DNA of 44,103 bases from Photobacterium aquae (GCF_001029445.1 NZ_LDOT01000051.1:1-44103); one strand, 5' to 3'; shown: positions 34,177-43,362, counted from the stretch's first letter. A program made the numbers and translations. Notes: a model not told the origin generated them from the sequence alone.

Positions 34177-34956
34177 TCAGGCTTCTGTGGGCTGATAGCG
34201 AATGTCTTGCAGGTTGAAGCCCAGTGTCAGGTCGGTTTTTAGGCTGGCGACCTGTTTGCAGGCAATAGCGCTGTCACGGTGTGCCTCGATTTTCTTTTGC
34301 CATTTAGCAGGCAGATCGTCGGCGGCCAGAATCACTTCCAAAGAAGGATAGAGGCTCAGCAGTTCGGCGGCCGCTTTCGGGCCGATACCCGGCACCCCCG
34401 GGATCTTGCTGGAGTTGATCCCCGCCAGTCCCCAGTAATCGGTCAGTTGTTCGGGTTTTACCCCAAATTCTTTTTCAATGAACGGGCTGTCGAGCCAGCG
34501 CTCTTGGAAGTAATCACGAATACGCAAAGTCGGCTGGAGCAACTGGCAGTAGCCTTTATCGGTCGAAATAATGGTGACCTGCTCGCCGCGTGAAGCGACT
34601 TTGAGGGCCAGTGTCGCCACTAAATCATCCGCTTCATCGCCGTCGGACAGCAGGGAATCAATGCCCATGTCCATAAAGGCATCTTGAATAATCTCCATCC
34701 CCGCGTGCAGCGCATCCGGCATCGGCTTGCGGCCTTCTTTGTAGTTTGGCAGCAGTTCGGCTCGCCAGCCGCGATCGTCACCGTGGTGATCGAACACCGC
34801 CACAATGTGGGTCGGTTGGCTGAGGTTGATGATCTTGTGTAGGGCTTGGCAGCAGACTTTGGCGGTGTTGGCTATATCGGCATCGTTGTGCTGTGCCGCA
34901 TGGACCCGGCGGATCAGGTTGAGGGCATCAATAATGACAAGGTGGATTGAAGACAT
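34177..34956 (-). CDS. xni: Flap endonuclease Xni (exonuclease IX)
   Basis: A 259-residue FEN-family nuclease (the 5'-3' exonuclease fold of DNA polymerase I without the polymerase), thought to help process Okazaki-type flaps. It shows LVIIDALNLIRRVHA with the first metal aspartate, VAVFDHHGDDRGWRAELLPNYKEGR, the EADD metal cluster, STDKGYCQLL, and the helix-hairpin-helix SKIPGVPGIGPKAAAELL. ATG 34956 is preferred to 34998 because it aligns with the E. coli start. It lies downstream of ppnN beyond a strong hairpin. Confidence 0.94.
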   Translation of the reverse strand: MSSIHLVIIDALNLIRRVHAAQHNDADIANTAKVCCQALHKIINLSQPTHIVAVFDHHGDDRGWRAELLPNYKEGRKPMPDALHAGMEIIQDAFMDMGIDSLLSDGDEADDLVATLALKVASRGEQVTIISTDKGYCQLLQPTLRIRDYFQERWLDSPFIEKEFGVKPEQLTDYWGLAGINSSKIPGVPGIGPKAAAELLSLYPSLEVILAADDLPAKWQKKIEAHRDSAIACKQVASLKTDLTLGFNLQDIRYQPTEA

Positions 34957-34978
34957 AGCGTTAACCGTATAGCGAGTA

Positions 34979-35037
34979 AAAAAATAAAGGGCATGCATAT
35001 CAAGCGTTTCATATCACTTGAGATGCGGCCCTTTATT
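34979..35037 (-). terminator. Long hairpin terminator after ppnN
   Basis: AATAAAGGGC (34983-34992) pairs with GCCCTTTATT (35028-35037), and the inner GCAT-A-TCAAG / CTTGA-G-ATGC extends the stem. On the minus strand it is followed by a T run. It would separate ppnN from xni or reduce read-through. Confidence 0.8.
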
Positions 35038-35082
35038 GTACGCATACTTAGCGGGAAGTAACACCGCCGATATCAGTCGCGC

Positions 35083-36459
35083 TTATTTTCCGTTGGTCTG
35101 ATGATTTGTGATGATTTCGTAGCAGGGCTCGTACGTTGAGCCTGGTAATTTCATTCGCTGCTGGTCGACAAATTGCTTGAGCAGCTTGTCCATCCGTTTC
35201 ATCAATGCACTATCGCCGTTGATTTGGAAACGCCCCCTGCGTTCTATTTCGCGGATGCCTTCTTCCTTCACGTTGCCCGCGACGATGCCTGAGAACGCAC
35301 GGCGTAGGTTAGCGGCCAAATGCTCTGGGCGTTGCTTCATGTGCAGGTCAAGGCTGGCCATTGATTCATGGGTGGGTTCGAACGGCAGTTGGAACTCCGG
35401 CGGAATGTTGAGTGACCAGTTGAAGCTGTAGGCGTCGCCCGTAGCGAGGCGGTGCTCCTTGACCATCGGCATCGCCGATTTCATCACCCGGGCGACTTTT
35501 GCCGGATCATCGATGATGATCTGGTAGTGGCGGGTGGCGGCTTCGCCAAGGGTATCGCGGATGAAGCTGTCGAGGGTACGGAAATACGGTTCGCTTTCCT
35601 TCGGCCCGGTGAGCACCAGTGGCATGGGTTGTTCGGCATTGGCTGGTTCCATTAGGATCCCGAGAATATACAGAAGCTCCTCGGCCGTACCGGCCCCGCC
35701 CGGGAAGATGATGATCCCGTGACCGAGGCGGACAAATGCCTCGAGGCGCTTTTCGATATCAGGCAGGATCACCAGCTCGTTGACGATAGGGTTGGGGGGC
35801 TCGGCGGCGATAATAGAGGGTTCGGTCAGGCCGATAAAACGGTTGTTGCGGTAACGTTGCTTGGCGTGGCCGATGGCCGCCCCCTTCATTGGCCCTTCCA
35901 TTGCTCCCGGGCCACAGCCGGTACAGACGTTGAGCTCGCGCAGCCCGAGTTCGTTGCCGACCTCGCGGGTGTACTGGTATTCGACAGGGTTGATGGAGTG
36001 CCCGCCCCAGCAGACCACGATGTTTGGATCTTCACCTGAGCGAACGGTTTTGGCATTGCGCAATACGCTGAACACAAAGTTGGTGATGTGGGGGGAACTA
36101 GTCAGGTTGATGTCTTTGCGTTGTTGGACGTGCATATTGACGTAGACGATATCACGCAGCACCGCGAACATGTGTTCTTGGATCCCACGGATAATTTTCC
36201 CATCGACAAAGGCATGCTCTGGCGGGTTCATCAGCTCAAGTTTGATCCCGCGCTCGCGGCGCATTACGTTGACATCGAAGCTCTTGTGCTGTTCTAGCAG
36301 TTCTTTGGAGTTATCGGTGTGGCTGCCCGAATTGAGCACGGCGAGCGAGCAGTTGCGGTATAGCCGATAGATTTCGCTGCTGGCGGTGGCCTTGAGTAGA
36401 TCGACCTCATGTTGAGACAGCAGATCCATAGCCCCGACAGGACTGATATGTGTGATCAT
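35083..36459 (-). CDS. ppnN: Nucleotide 5'-monophosphate nucleosidase PpnN (YgdH)
   Basis: PpnN cleaves nucleoside monophosphates to base and ribose 5-phosphate and is stimulated by (p)ppGpp in E. coli. The 458-residue protein has the family's own N-terminal domain (MITHISPVGAMDLLSQHEVDLL) and the LOG lysine-decarboxylase-like core with GCGPGAMEGPMKG and PGGAGTAEE (PGGxGTxxE). ATG 36459 follows GGGAGGT and matches the E. coli start; the ORF's earlier codon is less likely. Order xni-ppnN with queF and syd nearby is conserved, but two signalling-type genes intervene before queF. Confidence 0.95.
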   Translation of the reverse strand: MITHISPVGAMDLLSQHEVDLLKATASSEIYRLYRNCSLAVLNSGSHTDNSKELLEQHKSFDVNVMRRERGIKLELMNPPEHAFVDGKIIRGIQEHMFAVLRDIVYVNMHVQQRKDINLTSSPHITNFVFSVLRNAKTVRSGEDPNIVVCWGGHSINPVEYQYTREVGNELGLRELNVCTGCGPGAMEGPMKGAAIGHAKQRYRNNRFIGLTEPSIIAAEPPNPIVNELVILPDIEKRLEAFVRLGHGIIIFPGGAGTAEELLYILGILMEPANAEQPMPLVLTGPKESEPYFRTLDSFIRDTLGEAATRHYQIIIDDPAKVARVMKSAMPMVKEHRLATGDAYSFNWSLNIPPEFQLPFEPTHESMASLDLHMKQRPEHLAANLRRAFSGIVAGNVKEEGIREIERRGRFQINGDSALMKRMDKLLKQFVDQQRMKLPGSTYEPCYEIITNHQTNGK

Positions 36460-36713
36460 GGTTACCTCCCTGGTCATGACAAGGCGGCAGTAGCCACAAG
36501 TCTATTCAGCGTAGGAAGAAAGGCGGGCCCTGCCGGAAGAAAGCAGAAGGTAGGTATTGGGTACATTCTGTTTCTGTGCGATCAGCCAGAGCTCGATGGT
36601 GGATGGTTTGGTTGAGATATGATCGATAAGTGGCTGATATAAATACAACCATACACAGAATTGGTGATTTTTTCCAGTTCCGGGCTCGCAGAATCGCAGC
36701 CCGGTACGGTCGG

Positions 36714-38297
36714 TTAGGAGATCCAGATAAGGCGGCTGTTGCCTGCGCTGCGGGCACTGAGCAGTGCCTTTTCAGTACGTTCGATGATATCGGATGGGGT
36801 GTCGTTGGCATCGAATAGGGTGGCACCGATAGAGGCCGTGATCGTAACGTTCTTGTCACGGAACCTGAACGGTAACTGGCTGATGGATTCACGTATCACC
36901 CCTAGTCGCTTGTTACGCTCGTCTTCATTGACATCGGGCATGACCAACATAAAGGCATCGTCGCTGAAGCGGGCAACGACGTCGGTATCGGCGATTTGCT
37001 GGCGCAGGGTCTTGGCGATGATTTTGAGAATTTTGTCCCCGGCGACATGGCCAAATTTTTCGTTGATGGATTTGAATCCATCAATATCGACCAACGCGAC
37101 GCACAATGGGTGCTGGTAGCGTAGCCAGCGGCGGTACTCATGTTCGAGGCGCTCGTTGATGGCGGCACGGTTATAGACTCGGGTCAGGTTGTCGAGGAAC
37201 ATCCTGTGTTCTTGGTCAGTGAGTCGCTGGCGGTAGTCCTGTGTCTGGTCGTAAAGATTGGTAAGCTTGGTGCCATTGTAGCTGAGCTGTTCAAGCAGGG
37301 CTTTTTCTCTTTTTTCCAATGCTTTATTACGCTCAGACAAAATAACGAGCTCTTTGGTCAGGGTGGTGAGTTCACTGCGCCAGCCATCAAGGTTCTGGTT
37401 TTCAGCCAGGCCCTGTCGGATAGAGTTTGCCAATTCGGCCAGCTCGCGGGTCATTTCGCAGCGGTGCTCGTAGATCATGTTGCTCTGTTCGGCGCTTTGC
37501 TGGGTTGTTTTGTGCAGCGTACTGATATCACCGCTGACTTTGTCGAGAAATTGCTGTGAGCTGCGGCGTTCCTGACGGGTTCCTTCGAGAACGAGACGAA
37601 GGACATCAAGGGACAGCTCGGTCAGCTCGGTCGGCTGAACGCCAACTAACAGCTGATTGCGGATTGTCAGCAGTTTGCTGCCTGCATCGCCGTCGAAGTC
37701 AAGCTCGGTGATCAGGTGTTGTAATTCGCTGGCCAGTTTGAGCTGGAGATCGTGAGCTGCCTCAGATGGACCGTTACTTGGCCCGAAGTGGGCCGCTAGC
37801 TTGAGGGCTCGATCGTAGAGTGCGATAAGCCTGACGGCTTGCTGGTGGGTTTGCGACAAGGTGGTATTGGGTTGCGACAGCAGGTTGCGCAGATCGCGCT
37901 TGAGCTGGGGCGGCAACCCGTGCACACGGCGCAGCACCTCGCCACTGTGATGGATCTGTTGGCTCAGGAAGGCGTTTTCCTGCTCGGCAAAGTTAGCCAT
38001 GCGCGAAACCAGCCGCTCGATTACCGCGATACGCGGTAGCAGCTTGCTGATATCTTTGTGTTGCTCAAGTTCCAGGCGTAAAGAGTCCAGCCGGTCGTCC
38101 AGCTCACTATCTATACCCCGGCAAGCAACGGCCAGACGGCTGATCAGCCTTTTCAGAATAATGAGCTCTCGGCGGGATTTGAGTGTTTCGTCCCGGTAGC
38201 TCAGTTGGGCTTGGTCCAGTCGGAGTTTTAGTTGACTGAGCTCCGAAGCCACTGCGTTGATATCTGTCACGTGTACATCAATGTCCCAAAGGGGCAA
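36714..38297 (-). CDS. Coiled-coil protein with degenerate GGDEF domain
   Basis: A 527-residue soluble protein. Residues about 15-365 are largely helical/coiled coil with a Gln/Glu/Leu-rich pattern and no membrane helix. Residues about 366-527 form a diguanylate-cyclase-like domain (LDNLTRVYNRAA, then VDIDGFKSINEKFGHVAGD). The signature GGDEF position reads FSDDAF (444-449): both glycines and the catalytic Glu are changed while Asp404/406-type metal residues persist. Cyclase activity is therefore doubtful; it could be a GTP- or c-di-GMP-sensing or partner-binding module. The start is uncertain: TTG 38297 gives this length, GTG 38270 is possible. It is next to another gene with a degenerate GGDEF-like domain. 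Confidence 0.85.
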   Translation of the reverse strand: MPLWDIDVHVTDINAVASELSQLKLRLDQAQLSYRDETLKSRRELIILKRLISRLAVACRGIDSELDDRLDSLRLELEQHKDISKLLPRIAVIERLVSRMANFAEQENAFLSQQIHHSGEVLRRVHGLPPQLKRDLRNLLSQPNTTLSQTHQQAVRLIALYDRALKLAAHFGPSNGPSEAAHDLQLKLASELQHLITELDFDGDAGSKLLTIRNQLLVGVQPTELTELSLDVLRLVLEGTRQERRSSQQFLDKVSGDISTLHKTTQQSAEQSNMIYEHRCEMTRELAELANSIRQGLAENQNLDGWRSELTTLTKELVILSERNKALEKREKALLEQLSYNGTKLTNLYDQTQDYRQRLTDQEHRMFLDNLTRVYNRAAINERLEHEYRRWLRYQHPLCVALVDIDGFKSINEKFGHVAGDKILKIIAKTLRQQIADTDVVARFSDDAFMLVMPDVNEDERNKRLGVIRESISQLPFRFRDKNVTITASIGATLFDANDTPSDIIERTEKALLSARSAGNSRLIWIS

Positions 38298-38332
38298 ACT
38301 CTTTCGAAATCAGGTTGTTATTTTGTAATTTG

Positions 38333-38375
38333 AATAAACATGCTAGCAAAAACCCAATCGTAATGCATGTTTATT
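38333..38375. repeat. Perfect 11-base inverted repeat
   Basis: AATAAACATGC (38333-38343) and its complement GCATGTTTATT (38365-38375) flank 21 bases in the short gap between the two GGDEF-like genes. No T run follows, so it is not an obvious terminator; an operator or mRNA structure is possible. Confidence 0.7.
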
Positions 38376-38403
38376 GTTATTTTGCTCTATAAATTTAGTC
38401 TAC

Positions 38404-40680
38404 CTAGGCATTTGTGTCAGAAGCGTGATCGTTGCTCCAGTTAATTTCCTTTGCTGACGAGCTCTGCACTTTGATCAGGCCATTATCGATGGCTTGGGTG
38501 CAGGCGCGGCGGAAGTTGTCGCTGGCAAAGCTGGCGGCTGGCGCTGCATCGATCGCGCTGAGATGCACCCACTGGCTGCCACTCTCCTGTTTGCTGAGAT
38601 CTCGGGCGGTATTGGTGGCCATCAATAGGATGTCGAGCAATTCATGGTCGTTGATCGCGGTATAGGCACGGGGCAGGAATGGGTATTCAGCCATGCCGAT
38701 CCGGACTCGGTTATCAATTTTACGCTGGCCGATGAAGCGATCTATGAGCTGTTGGAGAGAGTGCGCCAGTTCTTCTGGGGCCGAGTCGAGCCGCGAGTTC
38801 GGCTCGATGTAGAGGAACATGGCATCGGAGAAATGGTAGAGCCGTGCGGGCTCGCAGACTTGTTGGTTGAGGTACTCGCCAAAAGCCCGCTCGAGGTCGA
38901 GTCCTTGCTGGTAACCGTGGGTCAGGTAAATATGCTTGAGGAACGGGACTTCAAACAGGGCGAAGCGCAAGCGGTCGCTCAATGGTTCATTGATGATTTC
39001 GCCAAGGTGCCACTGCTCGAAGTTGGCACTGCTCTGTTGCAGCGATGACGGCAGTTTGGCGGTCAGCATCCGCAAGTTGCGCAGCCCACTGCGTGGGTGG
39101 GTGTAGAAATCGGTTCTCAGTCGGTGGAGGCGAGCCTGCAGCTGCTTGGCAGTACGGTTGCGGCTAAGCAGAACCATACCGCCAACGGTAAGAACACAGA
39201 ACAGGAAGATGGTGACATTTTTCTGTTTGTACAGTGCTTTTTCGCTCTCGAACTGTTCGCGTTCGAGCTCCTCTAGGTGAAGAGAACGTTCCAGCATCCG
39301 TTGCTGTTGCTTGAATACCTCGACGTTGCTCCTAACCTGTGCTTGCTCTTTGCTGCTGAACAATTGCTCGTAGCGCCGCTGACTAAGGAGGGCGTTGTAG
39401 TAGTCTTTTTGTTGCTCGAATGCGAGGGATAGCAAGTGTTCGCCGTCGAGTTGCAGGTCGAGATCCCCGATTCGGCTGGCGGTCATCAGCCCTGATTGGA
39501 GGATCGGTACGGCTTTGTCTAGGTTGCCCTCGGCAAGCTCGAGCTGGCCTTGGAGCAGGCTGGCTTCGGCCAGAATCGCTTCGTTTCCGCTTTGATTGGC
39601 AAGTAGGCGGGTGTGCTGGAGATACTGCTCCGCTTTCGGGTAATTATAGAGCTGGAGGTAGACCCGGGCGATACTTAGCCGTAACTGAGCTGAGCGGAAT
39701 TTATGCTGGAGCTGGTTTTCCTGGTCCAGAGCATTGAAGTAGTGAACCAGCGCCAAATTATAGCGGCCTTGCTGTTCGTAGATATCGGCGATCAGCGCTA
39801 AGGTCTGGGCCAGAGGCAGGGTCCGGCGGTAACGTTCGAAGAACTCACCGGCCTGAGTAGCGTGCTCGAGCGCTTTGTCGAATACCTTGCGCTGCTCGAA
39901 CAGTGAGGCGAGGGCGAAATTGGCAATGGCAGTCTGGGCTTTGTCGTCATTGTCGACAGCCATCCAGTAACTGCTCAATAGTCGGTCGAGCGCCATGTCG
40001 AAATGACCATGCTTGAGATAATGCTCGCCCAGCACCCGCTGGTAGTGGATCAGTTCTTTGGTATCGTCAAGGTTGACCAGATAGCGCTTGGCGCGAATGA
40101 ACAGCTTCTCGGCACTGCTCTCTTCGCCGATACTGGATTTGATCACCGCCCGCTGCATGAGGGTTTGGTATTGCAGCCGCTGGATCTGGCTTGCCATCAT
40201 CAGGTTTTTGCCTGCTGAAATTTGCTGTTCGACTTTGTCGAGTAGTTCGAGAGCATGGGCACTATTTTTGAGGTTATCCCAATAAATTGCCGCATGGACA
40301 AGACGGCTCTCCAATTGGCTAAACAGCAGGTTTTCCTTGGTGGCCAGTTGTTCGGCGAGTTTGATTGTCGCCAGTGATTTCTTGGTCTGGCCGAGTTGAG
40401 ATTCGGCCTTGGCCTTGATTTGCAGTGCATTAACTGTGCTTAGCGGGGTGCGGATCGAATGGTCGGTCTCGTCGGTGATGTGGACCCGCGAGGTTTCCTT
40501 GGGGGCACTCAGGCGGCGCTGGTCAAGGTAGCGTTCGGTAATATCAAGAGACTGTTCAGGGCTGGTAGAAAGCAGCTCATCGGCTTCGGCCAATAGCGGT
40601 GTGGCAAATATTTTGGCCTGTGCGCTACAGGCAGTGGTAAGGAACAAGGCTACGCAGGCTAGCCGACGGAATGAAGACAT
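38404..40680 (-). CDS. TPR signalling protein with membrane anchor and degenerate GGDEF
   Basis: A 758-residue protein with a signal peptide (SSFRRLACVALFLTTACSAQA). A long TPR-like region follows (about residues 50-470; repeated helical pairs such as ALDRLLSSYWMAVDN, SYKPAEQYLQH-like units, and LAFEQQKDYYNALL). Then come a coiled coil, a membrane helix (NVTIFLFCVLTVGGMVLL) and a C-terminal GGDEF-like domain whose signature is HFSDAMF. The catalytic motif is lost. The layout is a periplasmic TPR sensor coupled to a cytoplasmic pseudo-cyclase. ATG 40680 is preferred to the upstream TTG/ATG because it starts the signal peptide cleanly. The ligand is unknown. Confidence 0.82.
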   Translation of the reverse strand: MSSFRRLACVALFLTTACSAQAKIFATPLLAEADELLSTSPEQSLDITERYLDQRRLSAPKETSRVHITDETDHSIRTPLSTVNALQIKAKAESQLGQTKKSLATIKLAEQLATKENLLFSQLESRLVHAAIYWDNLKNSAHALELLDKVEQQISAGKNLMMASQIQRLQYQTLMQRAVIKSSIGEESSAEKLFIRAKRYLVNLDDTKELIHYQRVLGEHYLKHGHFDMALDRLLSSYWMAVDNDDKAQTAIANFALASLFEQRKVFDKALEHATQAGEFFERYRRTLPLAQTLALIADIYEQQGRYNLALVHYFNALDQENQLQHKFRSAQLRLSIARVYLQLYNYPKAEQYLQHTRLLANQSGNEAILAEASLLQGQLELAEGNLDKAVPILQSGLMTASRIGDLDLQLDGEHLLSLAFEQQKDYYNALLSQRRYEQLFSSKEQAQVRSNVEVFKQQQRMLERSLHLEELEREQFESEKALYKQKNVTIFLFCVLTVGGMVLLSRNRTAKQLQARLHRLRTDFYTHPRSGLRNLRMLTAKLPSSLQQSSANFEQWHLGEIINEPLSDRLRFALFEVPFLKHIYLTHGYQQGLDLERAFGEYLNQQVCEPARLYHFSDAMFLYIEPNSRLDSAPEELAHSLQQLIDRFIGQRKIDNRVRIGMAEYPFLPRAYTAINDHELLDILLMATNTARDLSKQESGSQWVHLSAIDAAPAASFASDNFRRACTQAIDNGLIKVQSSSAKEINWSNDHASDTNA

Positions 40681-40782
40681 ACGACAAAAGACCCCGATAA
40701 ACATGGCGATCAATATTAATGGCTTGGAGGGGCAAGTCCAGCAAACTATGCGAATTTGCCGGACTTATTGCCGAATTACGGC

Positions 40783-41628
40783 TTATTGTCGAGCCATACG
40801 GCTGTTGTTGCTCGGTGTTTTGCCCATATTGGTGCGGTATGGGTTGATATCCAGTCCGCCACGGCGAGTATAACGGGCGTAGACAGTCAGCAGTTCAGGC
40901 TGGCAGTACTTCATGATATCGGTGAAGATTCGTTCTACGCATTGCTCGTGAAACTCGTTGTGGTTGCGGAACGAAACAATGTAGCGCAATAGCTTTTCGC
41001 GGTTGATCTGCTTTCCGGTATAGGAAATACGCACGCTACCCCAGTCGGGCTGACTGGTGATCAGGCAGTTGGACTTGAGCAAGTTACTGTTTAGTTCTTC
41101 CGTCACGATCTCGCCATCGGCCGCGCCTTCCAGGTGATCTGGGTTGAAGGCATAGTCGCTGATTTCGATATCCTGCTCATCGATGCAGGTACCGCTGAAC
41201 GCAACAACTTCTTCGTTGGTAAAATCTGACAGTGGTTGGATAGTGACGTCTACGTCAGCTCCCGCGCACTGGCTGAGATCTTTTTGAAGTTGGTCGGCAA
41301 CTTGCTGCCAGTTGTCGAATCGGGTTTGGTTGAAGCTGTTGAGGTAGAGCTTGAAGGATTTTGATTCAATCAGATTCGGGCTGTTAGCCGGAAGACGAAC
41401 TTCGCCAATAGCGACCTGCGGTAGCCCCTTGCCGTTGAGCCAGGACAGTTCGTAGAGGGTCCAGATGTCATAGCCGGTAAATGGCAGGCTGTCGCCTAGA
41501 GCCAGGTCATCACGATTCAGGCTCCGGGGTACCGGCTGAAGTAGCGATGGGTCATACTGATCTTTATACTCGGTCGTTTTCCCTAGGGTTAAACCGGCTA
41601 ATTCTTTTGCGTCTTTATATTTGCTCAT
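40783..41628 (-). CDS. queF: NADPH-dependent 7-cyano-7-deazaguanine reductase
   Basis: QueF reduces preQ0 to preQ1 in queuosine biosynthesis. The 281-residue protein is the long, two-domain form: ESKSFKLYLNSFNQT (QueF motif, residues 88-102) in the first half, and nucleophile Cys188 in LLKSNCLITSQPDWG with Asp195 in the second. FHEQCVERIF and ARYTRRGGLDINPYR close the fold. It is divergent from syd with a 63-base gap, as in E. coli. The two GGDEF-like genes lie downstream. Confidence 0.95.
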   Translation of the reverse strand: MSKYKDAKELAGLTLGKTTEYKDQYDPSLLQPVPRSLNRDDLALGDSLPFTGYDIWTLYELSWLNGKGLPQVAIGEVRLPANSPNLIESKSFKLYLNSFNQTRFDNWQQVADQLQKDLSQCAGADVDVTIQPLSDFTNEEVVAFSGTCIDEQDIEISDYAFNPDHLEGAADGEIVTEELNSNLLKSNCLITSQPDWGSVRISYTGKQINREKLLRYIVSFRNHNEFHEQCVERIFTDIMKYCQPELLTVYARYTRRGGLDINPYRTNMGKTPSNNSRMARQ

Positions 41629-41691
41629 ACTGTCCTGGACACACTTGGATTAGAATAGCCAAAGTTTACTTAATCTTTTGAGAGGTTGCGA

Positions 41692-42258
41692 ATGAATCAT
41701 CCCGTTGCGGTGGCGTTATTTGAGTTTTCTTCCCGCTATTTGCAGGCATGGTGTGATGCCGGTCAAGGTTTTCCTCGTTCTGCTGAATTAGTCGGGTTGG
41801 CTTCACCGTGCGTGGAGGGAGATGATGGTGATGAGGTGAGCTGGCAGCCCGTTGTTCGACAGCCTGTCGGGGATCTTTCCGCCGTCGAAAAAGGCATCGA
41901 GTTGCGCCTGCATGAAGATATCGTTGCGTTCTATTCTTCCCAGTTTGCCGGGGATATGGCCGGCCGCTTTGCGACGCCTGGCGGCTACATTGAGCTGGAA
42001 TTGCTTCAAGCGTTTAATGATGGGGACGTGGAGCGGCTACAGGAGAATATTCTGGGCCATCTGGTAACCCAGCGCCGGCTCAAGCTCAAACCGACGGTCT
42101 TTATTGCCGCATTGGCATCGGAGAGCGAGGTGGTATCGGTATGCAACCTGTCTGGCCAAGTTATTCTGGAGACGTTGGGCAAGGAGCAGCGCGAGGTATT
42201 GGCGGCTGATCTGGAGAGTTTCTTGGCCAAACTTGAACCTGTGGTTAAGGCTGGGTGA
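41692..42258 (+). CDS. syd: SecY-interacting protein Syd
   Basis: A 188-residue cytoplasmic protein that in E. coli binds SecY and affects faulty translocons. Family features: N-terminal LFEFSSRYLQAW, central PVVRQPVGDLSAVEKGIELRLHEDIVAFYSSQFAGDM, and the acidic groove residues. ATG 41692 is preferred to the TTG at 41686; GAGAGG lies 7 bases before it. The DUF2310 gene follows after 3 bases, so the two are co-transcribed. Confidence 0.94.
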   Translation: MNHPVAVALFEFSSRYLQAWCDAGQGFPRSAELVGLASPCVEGDDGDEVSWQPVVRQPVGDLSAVEKGIELRLHEDIVAFYSSQFAGDMAGRFATPGGYIELELLQAFNDGDVERLQENILGHLVTQRRLKLKPTVFIAALASESEVVSVCNLSGQVILETLGKEQREVLAADLESFLAKLEPVVKAG

Positions 42259-42261
42259 TAG

Positions 42262-43038
42262 ATGTACGTTGTTGAGTTGCAATTCGAGTGTTTCGACAAC
42301 ACGACGGTATCTGCGGTGGACGCGGCGATCAATGGTCTGATTGATGCTCTGCGTTACAACGGTCAAGTGCTTGGCCGCGAGTTTCCTATCGTGATGGATG
42401 ACGGGGTGTTCAAGGTCAGGGCGGTGTGCCCTGAGCAGGACAGCTTGCATCCGGACTTCCATAGCCCGCAGGTATCAGCCTGCCTGAAACAGTTGAGCCA
42501 GGCCAGCCTGCTTAACCCGAAGGTCAAAATGCTGGGGCGTGATTTGAATTCAGAAGCGGCGGCTGAGGATTTCTCGCCGAGCTGGCAGGTACTGTACACC
42601 ACCTATGTTCATACTTGCTCGCCATTGCGTTGTGGCGATACCTTGATGCCGATCCCGCTGTATCGGCTTGCCGAGTCGACGTTTAATGGCGATCACAAGG
42701 CGGTGGTCAAATGGCAGACCGAATGGCAGGCGTGTGATGAGATCCAGATGGCGGGTGGCTGTCAGGCTGAGCATGCCGCGCTGCATGAAATCCGCGATGC
42801 AGACAGTGACCTGTTCCGCAGAGGTTGGGATCTTCGAGGCCGAATTGAGTATATCTCGAAGATACCTACTTATTACTACCAGTACCGGGTTGGCGGGGAA
42901 AGTTTGGAGAGTGAGCTCAACCGGCCATGCCCTAAGTGCGGCGGGGAGTGGCGCTTGGACTCTCCCCTTCATGGTATTTTCCACTTCAAATGCGATAGCT
43001 GCCGGGTTGTTTCCAATTTATCGTGGGATTTCCAGTAA
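42262..43038 (+). CDS. DUF2310 zinc-ribbon protein
   Basis: A 258-residue cytoplasmic protein of the DUF2310 family (zinc-ribbon, possibly nucleic-acid binding). The N-terminal half begins MYVVELQFECFDNTTVSAV. The C-terminus carries two CPxCGG/CxSC-type pairs (CPKCGG and CDSC) that form the ribbon. The start is 3 bases after the syd stop. Function is unassigned; the pairing with syd is a conserved-looking arrangement. Confidence 0.88.
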   Translation: MYVVELQFECFDNTTVSAVDAAINGLIDALRYNGQVLGREFPIVMDDGVFKVRAVCPEQDSLHPDFHSPQVSACLKQLSQASLLNPKVKMLGRDLNSEAAAEDFSPSWQVLYTTYVHTCSPLRCGDTLMPIPLYRLAESTFNGDHKAVVKWQTEWQACDEIQMAGGCQAEHAALHEIRDADSDLFRRGWDLRGRIEYISKIPTYYYQYRVGGESLESELNRPCPKCGGEWRLDSPLHGIFHFKCDSCRVVSNLSWDFQ

Positions 43039-43086
43039 GCCGTAAGGTGGTGCTATTGGCCGATGCCTCATCTGCTAGATTGGGGG

Positions 43087-43362
43087 TTATCGAGCCTGTT
43101 CGAGTTTTTCGAGACGGCCGGTTAAATCGGCGACCAGTTGTTCAAGTTTGCTGATCCGTTCTTCGGCCGAGAGTTGGGGGGCGGATTTTTCAATTTTGGG
43201 TACCCGTGCACTGCTTTTCCAGCTCTGCAGGGCCTTAATGATAACGGGCATCGGTAGGGGCTCAGGCAACCGTGCTTTGATCAGGGCCACTGATGGCTCT
43301 TTGCCTTCGGCAATCAATGATTCGATGGCATTTGACAACGCCTGGCTGATAGGTGATGGCAT
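43087..43362 (-). CDS. Small protein with HTH-like region and coiled coil
   Basis: A 91-residue protein. Residues about 1-48 (ALSNAIESLIAEGKEPSVALIKARLPEPLP and MPVIIKALQSWK) look like a winged-helix or KfrA-type N-terminal pattern. After a short Lys/Pro linker, residues 66-91 form an acidic leucine coiled coil (RISKLEQLVADLTGRLEKLE). AAGGA precedes the ATG at good spacing. No family is recognised; a small DNA-binding or dimerising protein is the inference. It is monocistronic between DUF2310 and DUF2789. Confidence 0.75.
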   Translation of the reverse strand: MPSPISQALSNAIESLIAEGKEPSVALIKARLPEPLPMPVIIKALQSWKSSARVPKIEKSAPQLSAEERISKLEQLVADLTGRLEKLEQAR

